DNA of 5,108 bases from contig SKGU01000144.1 in the NCBI GenBank assembly GCA_007117255.1, positions 1 to 5,108 of the forward strand, written 5' to 3'. Position 1 is the stretch's first letter, and each line of letters opens with the position of its first letter. This stretch comes from Natronohydrobacter sp. (GTDB taxonomy: Bacteria; Pseudomonadota; Alphaproteobacteria; Rhodobacterales; Rhodobacteraceae). The position numbers were made by a program, and so were the translations under genes. Positions 1 to 4,423 of the stretch are shown here, one piece after another. Below the pieces are notes generated by a model. That model was not told the origin of the DNA, ran no database searches, and saw only the letters and a list, made by a program, of their open reading frames with translations.

Positions 1-1
1 A

Positions 2-34
2 TCTGCCCTTGTGCTGCGGATAAACCTTCGGTGA
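2..34 (+). CDS. ccmB: Heme exporter protein CcmB, C-terminal end only (partial)
   Basis: Only the last ten codons are visible, reading SALVLRINLR followed by TGA. CcmB is the integral membrane permease subunit of the CcmAB ABC-type complex, which works with CcmC and CcmD in delivering heme to CcmE on the periplasmic side. CcmB proteins commonly end in an Ala/Leu-rich helix followed by a short basic tail (for example an AALRISL-like end), and this tail fits that pattern. Position directly upstream of ccmC agrees with the ccmA-ccmB-ccmC order of Rhodobacterales. The call rests mainly on context and a ten-residue match, so it is moderate. The other two forward frames near the edge are less like any Ccm protein. 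Confidence 0.6.
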   Translation, partial: SALVLRINLR

Positions 35-38
35 TGCG

Positions 39-74
39 CGCTCTTGCGGACTTGAGAGCGACCCCAACGCAAGA
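39..74 (+). other. Two mutually exclusive hairpins in the ccmB-ccmC gap
   Basis: Two perfect inverted repeats share bases. CGCTCT (39-44) pairs with AGAGCG (55-60), and TCTTGCG (42-48) pairs with CGCAAGA (68-74). Because the left arms overlap, only one can form at a time. The second ends one base before the ccmC ribosome binding site. This could tune translation or RNA stability between ccmB and ccmC, but no T tract follows, so neither is an intrinsic terminator. The function is inferred. Confidence 0.35.
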
Positions 75-75
75 T

Positions 76-81
76 AGGTGA
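76..81 (+). promoter_or_regulatory. Ribosome binding site that sets the ccmC start
   Basis: AGGTGA lies 5 nt before the ATG at 87. An in-frame GTG at 78 sits inside this Shine-Dalgarno sequence and has no good site of its own, so ATG 87 is the likelier start. Confidence 0.75.
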
Positions 82-86
82 AGCTC

Positions 87-818
87 ATGGCATCCTTCTG
101 GGAATATGCAAATCCGCTGAAGTTCATGCGGACAACCGACTGGCTTCTGCCCGTGGTGGCAACAGCTGCAGTGCTCGTTACGGCAACGGGTCTGATCTGG
201 GGGTTCTTCTTCACCCCGGACGACTTTCGCCAGGGGGCGACTGTCAAGATCGTGTTCCTTCATGTGCCCGCGGCCATGATGGCGATCAATGCCTGGGTTA
301 TGATGCTGGTGGCCTCGCTGGTCTGGCTGATCCGGCGGCACCATGTCAGCGCGCTGGCGGCAAAGGCTGCGGCACCGATTGGCTTGACGATGACGCTGAT
401 CGGGTTGATCACTGGCGCGGTCTGGGGGCAGCCAATGTGGGGCACATGGTGGGCCTGGGATCCGCGCCTGACATCGTTTCTGATCCTGTTTCTGTTCTAT
501 CTGGGCTATATCGCGATGTGGTCCGCGATTGAGGACCCGGATACAGGTGCGGACCTGACAGCGGTGCTGTGCCTTGTGGGGTCAGTATTCGCACTTTTGT
601 CGCGCTATGCCGCGAATTTCTGGAACCAGGGGCTGCATCAGGGCGCGTCGCTCTCAGTTGCGCCGGGCACGCGCATGGACTGGGCCTATAAGGCGCCGCT
701 TTATGTAAGTATGACGGGTTTCGGCTTGATTTTCCTGGCTTTTGTGCTTGCTGGCACCCGCACGGAAATCCGGGCGCGGCGGATGAAAGCCTTGGTAGCA
801 CGGGAGAGAATGGCATGA
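87..818 (+). CDS. ccmC: Heme exporter protein CcmC (cytochrome c maturation)
   Basis: This 243-residue inner-membrane protein belongs to the heme-handling protein family. It binds heme and, with CcmD, promotes its covalent loading onto the chaperone CcmE in System I cytochrome c biogenesis. The sequence shows about six hydrophobic segments (roughly residues 19-42, 57-81, 97-113, 128-146, 157-173 and 204-222). It has the tryptophan-rich periplasmic signature at 113-125, including WGTWWAWD, and histidines H59 (FLHVP) and H184 (LHQG) at the positions of the two heme-ligand histidines known in the family. Length is normal. The ATG at 87 is preferred over the in-frame GTG at 78, which is part of the ribosome binding site. 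The stop codon overlaps the ccmD start by 4 nt (ATGA), so translation is probably coupled. It is also called helC in Rhodobacter. Confidence 0.95.
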   Translation: MASFWEYANPLKFMRTTDWLLPVVATAAVLVTATGLIWGFFFTPDDFRQGATVKIVFLHVPAAMMAINAWVMMLVASLVWLIRRHHVSALAAKAAAPIGLTMTLIGLITGAVWGQPMWGTWWAWDPRLTSFLILFLFYLGYIAMWSAIEDPDTGADLTAVLCLVGSVFALLSRYAANFWNQGLHQGASLSVAPGTRMDWAYKAPLYVSMTGFGLIFLAFVLAGTRTEIRARRMKALVARERMA

Positions 819-973
819 TGCCGGATCTTGGCGCATATGCAATGGAAGTGTCGCTGGCCTATCTGGTTTCGCTGGGGCTGATTTTTGGCCTGGCCGGGGT
901 CTATTGGCTGCGCGGGCGCGCGGTGCGCCGCCAGCTGGATGAAATCGAAACACGCCGAGGAAAAAATGGGTAA
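815..973 (+). CDS. ccmD: Heme exporter protein CcmD, small membrane subunit
   Basis: This is a 52-residue protein with a short N-terminal segment (PDLGAYAMEVSLAY), one transmembrane helix at about residues 13-32, and a basic cytoplasmic tail (RGRAVRRQLDEIETRR). That is the layout of CcmD, which stabilises CcmC-CcmE and helps release holo-CcmE from the CcmABC complex. GGGAGAG at 802-808 precedes the start by 6 nt. The codon after the first ATG is also ATG (818), so a 51-residue form is equally possible. It overlaps ccmC by 4 nt and ccmG by 8 nt, which strongly supports translation. It is the helD equivalent. Sequence conservation in this family is low, so the call leans on size, topology and position. 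Confidence 0.88.
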   Translation: MMPDLGAYAMEVSLAYLVSLGLIFGLAGVYWLRGRAVRRQLDEIETRRGKNG

Positions 974-1502
974 ATTCAAACCACTGATGTTCCTGCCGCC
1001 GCTGGTCTTTGTCGCGCTTGCGGCACTGTTCTGGTTCGGAAACATGCGCGAAGACCGCGAGGCGCTGCCTTCTGCGCGCGAAGGGCAGTTGGCGCCGCCG
1101 GTGGTTCTGGCCCAGCTTGAGGATAAAATGTTGTTTGATGACGACACCTTGCGCGATGGAGAGGTGAAGCTTGTCAATTTCTGGGCGTCATGGTGCGCGC
1201 CGTGCCGGGCCGAGCATCCGCTGCTGGAAGAACTGGCGCAGGAACTGCCCGTCTATGGGGTGAATTACCGCGATCAACCCGATAGAGCATTGGATTTCCT
1301 AGAAGAATTGGGCGACCCCTTTGCCGGGATCGGAGCCGATACAGCTGGCCGGATGGGGCTGGACTGGGGGCTATACGGGGTGCCAGAGACCTATGTGGTG
1401 GCCGGCGATGGCACGATCATGTTGCGGTTTGCCGGGCCGATCACCCGCGATGTGGTGGAAAACCGGCTGCGCCCGGCGATGGAACGCGCAGCGGCGCGCT
1501 GA
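966..1502 (+). CDS. ccmG: Thiol:disulfide interchange protein CcmG/DsbE
   Basis: This 178-residue membrane-anchored periplasmic thioredoxin supplies reductant in cytochrome c maturation, keeping the CXXCH cysteines of apocytochrome c (directly or through CcmH) reduced for heme attachment. It is the helX gene of Rhodobacter. An N-terminal anchor spans about residues 6-25. The thioredoxin-fold active site is WCAPC at 76-80. The family's GVNYRD motif is at 98-103 and the cis-proline loop YGVPETY is at 137-143, with Pro140. A longer reading from a GTG at 885 exists, but ATG 966 follows GAGGA (957-961) with 4 nt spacing, places the anchor correctly at the N terminus and limits overlap with ccmD to 8 nt. 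It is the last gene of the operon visible here, followed by a terminator. Confidence 0.95.
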   Translation: MGKFKPLMFLPPLVFVALAALFWFGNMREDREALPSAREGQLAPPVVLAQLEDKMLFDDDTLRDGEVKLVNFWASWCAPCRAEHPLLEELAQELPVYGVNYRDQPDRALDFLEELGDPFAGIGADTAGRMGLDWGLYGVPETYVVAGDGTIMLRFAGPITRDVVENRLRPAMERAAAR

Positions 1503-1591
1503 GACCATAATTGCACAAAACGAACCTGAAAGCGGGTTCAAAAACAAAGCGTTCCACCACGCTTTCGCTGGATGAAAAAGCCTTTCATGAA
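1503..1591 (+). other. Non-coding gap with successive small inverted repeats
   Basis: No gene is visible. Three perfect inverted repeats lie in a row: GAACC/GGTTC (1522-1526 and 1535-1539), AAAGCG/CGCTTT (1546-1551 and 1560-1565) and ATGAAA/TTTCAT (1572-1577 and 1583-1588). They lead directly into the terminator hairpin. They may stabilise the 3' end of the ccm transcript, or be a small repeat element. Confidence 0.4.
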
Positions 1592-1618
1592 ATCGGCCCC
1601 GCTGCGGGCCGATTTTTT
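1592..1618 (+). terminator. Intrinsic terminator of the ccm operon, possibly bidirectional
   Basis: ATCGGCCC (1592-1599) pairs perfectly with GGGCCGAT (1606-1613) around a 6-nt loop, followed by six T residues at 1613-1618. On the minus strand the same stem is followed by TTTCATG, a weaker tract, so it could also serve the convergent gene that ends at 1686. Confidence 0.85.
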
Positions 1619-1685
1619 CATCTGACACATGTGTTTTTCAGTCTTGGCGCATGCGATCGGGGAAACACAGACCGCACAGCGCGCC

Positions 1686-2081
1686 TTATTCCCGCACGAT
1701 GAAGGGCTGGATTTCGCGGGTCGCTCCTTCGGTCAGGACCAGTTCCCAGCGGCCCGGCCGCGTCATCTGACCAGTGGCCGACCACGCCCCGGCAGAGTCG
1801 GTCCCGGCATCCAGCAGGATGGGCTGACCATCCACCGGGCGCAGTTGGACGACCGGGTTCTGGTCCGTCCCATGTTCGACCGTCAGTTCCACGCGATAGC
1901 CGCCATCAATCGCGACGGCAGTGCGGATCTGCGGGCTGATCTCGACCGTGTGCAGAAGAAGGGTCTGGTTCGCCCCGACAATGGGCAGGGGTTCGCGCAC
2001 GAAGAATGTGACCGAGGCCATCAGAATGATGAAGCCCATGATCAGGCCAAGGAGCGTGAGGGCAATGATGCGGGTGGACAT
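1686..2081 (-). CDS. Small membrane-anchored protein, unknown function (possibly FixH/YtkA-like)
   Basis: This is a 131-residue protein with an N-terminal uncleaved anchor (about residues 5-27, IIALTLLGLIMGFIILMASV) and a roughly 100-residue domain predicted to be mostly beta strand and extracytoplasmic. The ATG at 2081 is preceded by AGGGAG (2091-2096, read on the minus strand) with 9 nt spacing. An upstream in-frame ATG at 2123 has no ribosome binding site and would put 14 polar residues before the anchor, so I reject it. The pattern YRVELTV...GQP...GAWSATGQ...PGRWELVL recalls the immunoglobulin-like FixH/YtkA type, but I see no conserved metal ligands, so I leave it as hypothetical. It is convergent with the ccm operon, from which it is separated by the terminator. 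A forward-frame reading across the same bases lacks any recognisable protein features. Confidence 0.75.
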   Translation of the reverse strand: MSTRIIALTLLGLIMGFIILMASVTFFVREPLPIVGANQTLLLHTVEISPQIRTAVAIDGGYRVELTVEHGTDQNPVVQLRPVDGQPILLDAGTDSAGAWSATGQMTRPGRWELVLTEGATREIQPFIVRE

Positions 2082-2126
2082 GGGGCTTCTCTCCCTGCGT
2101 GGCGTCTGCGGGGTAAGTGCCATGAA

Positions 2127-2149
2127 GGGGGTGGGGGCGCAAGGGCGGG
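2127..2149 (+). other. G-quadruplex-forming motif
   Basis: Four guanine runs of at least three (2127-2131, 2133-2137, 2143-2145, 2147-2149) are separated by loops of 1, 5 and 1 nt, which meets the canonical G3+N1-7 rule. It lies 46-68 nt upstream of the minus-strand gene start, on that gene's template strand. Confidence 0.5.
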
Positions 2150-2199
2150 CGGATCGCTTTGGCTCGGTCAGGTGGTGTCAGAAGGGGTAGGGGGCTTGG

Positions 2200-2207
2200 A
2201 GCCCACT
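2200..2207 (+). repeat. Left copy of direct repeat AGCCCACT flanking the cassette
   Basis: AGCCCACT here is repeated exactly at 4063-4070. Adding three bases on the left gives TGGAGCCCACT against TGAAGCCCACT, 10 of 11 identical. The two copies bracket the two-gene cassette, so this may be a target-site duplication or remnant attachment site. Eight bases alone could recur by chance. Confidence 0.3.
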
Positions 2208-2225
2208 AGTGACAGATGTTGAATC

Positions 2226-2269
2226 ATGTGAGAACGTCCGCTTTGCGTGCGAGCCAGGTTCGCTCACAT
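2226..2269. repeat. Inverted repeat ATGTGAG / CTCACAT
   Basis: ATGTGAG (2226-2232) and CTCACAT (2263-2269) are perfect complements. The stem extends by AAC/GTT if a 2-nt CG bulge is allowed. The arms are about 30 nt apart and lie 130-170 nt before the first cassette gene. It may be an operator, a leader hairpin or an element end; nothing in the sequence decides between these. Confidence 0.35.
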
Positions 2270-2396
2270 CGTTGACGGCTGATCTCGGAAGCGGTCGTAG
2301 GGTGTGGCGCCGGTGCTACGCGAAACGGCGGGAATCTGCACCACGCTTTTGGTTTGGTTCCTTCCAAGCCGAGAATTTGATGACTTAGGCTCAAAA

Positions 2397-3140
2397 ATGG
2401 GGGATCATATGGACATCGGGCACGCGCTTGAGGAGGTACCGGAGGAAAGACTTAGAACAGAGATTGGGGGCTTCCTCTCGGACTTCATGTCGCCCGCTTT
2501 CGGGTCGCTTCCAAAGCGCGAAATCGAGCTGCGTGTATTTGACTTGATGCGCGCCCTCGGCGTCCTGAATTCTGAAGCGACGATCTATAGTCTCATGACA
2601 GACCTAAAGGTTACGCGGGCTAAAGCCTCTCAACTAATATTCGACCTCGAGATACGCCGGCACGGAAGCGATCGTGAAAGGCTGGACGAACTTGTCAAAG
2701 AGGCGCTTGTCAATACCAGGTTTGCTAAGGATGGCGACTATTTCGTCATGGAAATCGAGAACCCGCTAACCCTTGCGCATATGCGTCAGAGAATTCGAGA
2801 CATAGGGCATTTCTCCGACACGTCATTCAATTCTGCCTTGGTCCGCGCACCCTTGGATACCGTCACGGATCTAATCCTGGAAATCATCCCAAACGATCAA
2901 CACCTTGCGGTCAAGGAAGCCTTGGTTAACGCTGGCGCGCCCGACACAGGTGTCAAAGCGGTGATCAGGGGAGCACTAAAGACGCTCGGCAGAAAGGTCA
3001 TTGGCGAGGCCGCAGACCAAGTTGCGGAGGGGATCGTGGACAACTCTGCCGATTTCCTAAGGCCAATAGTTGATGCTGGGATCGGACAGATTCAGGAAAG
3101 ATGGACTGCCCTCTTCGCAGCTGACCAGAACGACGAGTAG
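2397..3140 (+). CDS. Unknown protein with winged-helix-like segment, first gene of two-gene cassette
   Basis: I do not recognise a named family. The 247-residue product is soluble and largely helical. Residues about 43-90 look like a winged helix-turn-helix: a helix (IELRVFDLMRALGV), a second helical turn (ATIYSLMTDL), then the likely recognition helix (VTRAKASQLIFDLEIRR). A middle domain (about 92-180) begins with a polar helix and a strand (GDYFVMEIENP). The heptapeptide VKEALVN occurs twice (100-106 and 172-178). The C-terminal 60 residues are amphipathic helices. ATG 2397 has a weak AGG 7 nt upstream. ATG 2409, with GGGGGA 4 nt before it, is a real alternative (243 aa). A GTG at 2304 would add 31 poor residues. 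AGA, ATA and CTA codons, scarce in the ccm genes, suggest acquisition. It lies 45 nt before its partner and is probably cotranscribed. A regulator or DNA-recognition partner is inferred only. Confidence 0.8.
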   Translation: MGDHMDIGHALEEVPEERLRTEIGGFLSDFMSPAFGSLPKREIELRVFDLMRALGVLNSEATIYSLMTDLKVTRAKASQLIFDLEIRRHGSDRERLDELVKEALVNTRFAKDGDYFVMEIENPLTLAHMRQRIRDIGHFSDTSFNSALVRAPLDTVTDLILEIIPNDQHLAVKEALVNAGAPDTGVKAVIRGALKTLGRKVIGEAADQVAEGIVDNSADFLRPIVDAGIGQIQERWTALFAADQNDE

Positions 3141-3185
3141 GCTGATCCGCGCATAGAGGATGAACGAACTCAAGGATGGTGCTGC

Positions 3186-4052
3186 ATGAGTAGTCTCGCA
3201 CGAGAGCAGGTATTCCTTCTGGCGCTAGCGCGAATGGTTTGGGGTAGGCGTGATGCAGCCAAAACCTCGGGCCTCCCATTCAACGAGGAAACTATTACCG
3301 AAACGATCCTGCTCGACTTGAAAACGATGTATCCCGGACATGTACAAGTCGTTGCCTTCAACAAGGCGCAGGAAGCCACAACCGGAGCCGATTGGTTGTG
3401 GTCTTTCGTGAGTGCCGACGGAAATCAGTCCATGACGATGCTCGTGCAGGCAAAGCGGCTGGAAGATGCCGAGCAAGTCTATCGAGGTATCGCTCGTCAG
3501 ATTGGTAAACGGACGCCGCCTGTTCGCCAGATAGATCAGCTACTTATTACGGCGCGGAGCCAACGCGTCCCGGCCATCTATGCCTTCTACAACCATGTTA
3601 AAGATGCGAGCCGTGTGCCTAAGGTATGCGGGTCGCTCGGATCTGCCGATCCTGATCAAGTTTTCGGTTTCGGCGTCAGTGTGGCGGAAGCATCCGTTGT
3701 CGCTGGAGCGCTGCCAGACGAGACATTCGACACACACCGAAGGCACTCGATTCCGTTGCACTGCCTGTTGTGCAGCGGCGGCCAAGGAGTGCGGCCCGAT
3801 GGCGGAACACCAGAGATGGTCGCAGACGCCCTCGCTCGACTCAGGTCCTTGACAGCGTCCGAAACGAAAGACGCGGACGCTTCCGGCCTCTTGCAGGGCC
3901 TTCATCCAACAATCGAACTCGCGCTGGGACTCGCGGCGCGGCGCGCTGACGGCGCCGACGATCTCACACTCGATGACGTGCCAAACATCGCCGGTGTGGT
4001 CGTGCTGCGGGACACCCAAGATGAAACCAGATCAAAGGCCGAAGGCAGTTAG
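3186..4052 (+). CDS. DUF6615-type protein with PD-(D/E)XK-like nuclease signature
   Basis: This 288-residue protein resembles, from memory, the DUF6615 family, whose hallmarks are a GADW-W block followed by a VQAKRL block. Residues 34-45 give an acidic helix (NEETITETILLD). T-G-A-D69-W-L-W lies at 66-72 and L-V-Q88-A-K90-R-L at 86-92. Then come a conserved-looking Q115-I-D-Q-L-L and P129-A-I-Y-A-F-Y-N. The spacing E34/E39...D69...Q88-x-K90 fits the metal-binding core of PD-(D/E)XK nucleases, with Gln in place of the usual acid as in Mrr-like (QxK) enzymes. C193-L-L-C196 follows, and then a variable C terminus of roughly 90 residues. AAGGA (3172-3176) lies 9 nt before the ATG. It is 45 nt downstream of the winged-helix gene and probably in the same operon. 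Nuclease activity is inference. Divergent codon use suggests transfer. Confidence 0.82.
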   Translation: MSSLAREQVFLLALARMVWGRRDAAKTSGLPFNEETITETILLDLKTMYPGHVQVVAFNKAQEATTGADWLWSFVSADGNQSMTMLVQAKRLEDAEQVYRGIARQIGKRTPPVRQIDQLLITARSQRVPAIYAFYNHVKDASRVPKVCGSLGSADPDQVFGFGVSVAEASVVAGALPDETFDTHRRHSIPLHCLLCSGGQGVRPDGGTPEMVADALARLRSLTASETKDADASGLLQGLHPTIELALGLAARRADGADDLTLDDVPNIAGVVVLRDTQDETRSKAEGS

Positions 4053-4423
4053 ACTTTGCTGAAGCCCACTGAATGGCAGCCCCTGCAATGCAGATAGAAT
4101 AAGAGATTTCCCACCCGCAGCGGTCCGAGAGCTGTCATTCGTTTGAGCCGTATGAACGGCCGTTTCGTCCGCAAAACAGCCCCCCGCCCAGAGCTGCCTC
4201 TCGCCGTTCGGCGGGGAGTTCACCGAAGCAGCCGGTTTCGCGCTGCGCAGCAATTCGCCATACTTGCGTCAGCGCGCGCTCATGCTGGTTCCAACCGCCT
4301 CTCAGGGGGCACTGCTGCGGCAGGTCTACTGGCATATGGCGCTTGTCGTGGCACGGGTCTCTGTCAAGAAATTGTCACATATGATGCTTATCCAAAGCAG
4401 ATGCCAAAACCCGGAATGTGATC
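4053..4423. other. 371-nt gap with hairpins, possible decayed or dispersed repeat, no convincing gene
   Basis: Open frames exist on both strands, but none shows a good ribosome binding site, domain or composition typical of a gene. Structure is abundant. GAATGGCAGC (4071-4080) can pair with GCTGTCATTC (4131-4140) with one G-U. GCCGT/ACGGC forms a hairpin at 4147-4160. CGCCG-TT-CGGCG is at 4202-4213. The minus-strand frames read like the low-complexity pseudo-proteins often annotated over dispersed repeats in this bacterial group, an impression I cannot verify. Near the right end, TATGAT (4380-4385) is a good -10-like hexamer ahead of ppk2, but no matching -35 is visible. No clear intrinsic terminator follows the cassette. 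Confidence 0.5.
4063..4070 (+). repeat. Right copy of direct repeat AGCCCACT flanking the cassette
   Basis: This exact copy of the octamer at 2200-2207 starts 11 nt after the stop codon of the second cassette gene. With the left copy it brackets about 1.86 kb containing both cassette genes. Confidence 0.3.

Larger units (their letters stand above)
2082..2396. other. Divergent intergenic region between the minus-strand gene and the cassette
   Basis: There are 315 nt with no convincing gene. The left part (2101-2200) is GC/G-rich like the host flank and holds a G-quadruplex motif. A small hairpin GGGCT-TGG-AGCCC is at 2192-2204. From about 2205 the composition shifts toward that of the cassette. 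An inverted repeat (2226-2269) and a TTGACG hexamer (2272-2277, -35-like, with only a poor -10 downstream) may belong to the cassette promoter. An in-frame GTG at 2304 extends the downstream reading frame, but it has no usable ribosome binding site. Confidence 0.6.

Noticed and set aside
885..965. Extended ccmG start at GTG 885.
   Set aside because: It would lie inside ccmD, add 27 residues ahead of the membrane anchor, and ignore the good ribosome binding site before ATG 966.
2192..2204. GGGCT-TGG-AGCCC as a tRNA or tmRNA fragment marking an integration site.
   Set aside because: No T-loop sequence (GTTCRA type), no CCA end and no acceptor partner nearby; it is only a 5-bp hairpin.
1629..2222. 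Forward-strand frame of 197 codons over the minus-strand membrane protein gene.
   Set aside because: Its product is rich in Arg, Gly, Asp and His without domain or anchor, there is no good ribosome binding site, and the minus-strand reading has both a clear anchor and a ribosome binding site.
2304..2396. Longer start (GTG at 2304) for the first cassette gene.
   Set aside because: The AGGG before it runs into the start codon, and the added 31 residues have an odd composition unlike the rest of the protein. Later ATG codons fit better.
3160..3189. Nine-codon reading frame (MNELKDGAA) ending in an ATGA overlap with the second cassette gene, as a possible leader peptide.
   Set aside because: The AGAGG before its ATG directly abuts the start codon, leaving no spacing for initiation, and the frame is too short to tell from chance.
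4048..4054. GTTAGAC, which fits the GTTRRRY core of an integron attC site, at the end of the second cassette gene.
   Set aside because: No partner RYYYAAC core or imperfect palindrome of attC size is found nearby, and no integron integrase is present.
4143..4421. Forward frame of 92 codons and overlapping minus-strand frames in the gap before ppk2.
   Set aside because: No ribosome binding sites, Arg/Ala-rich shadow-like composition, several overlapping frames on both strands, and hairpins within.
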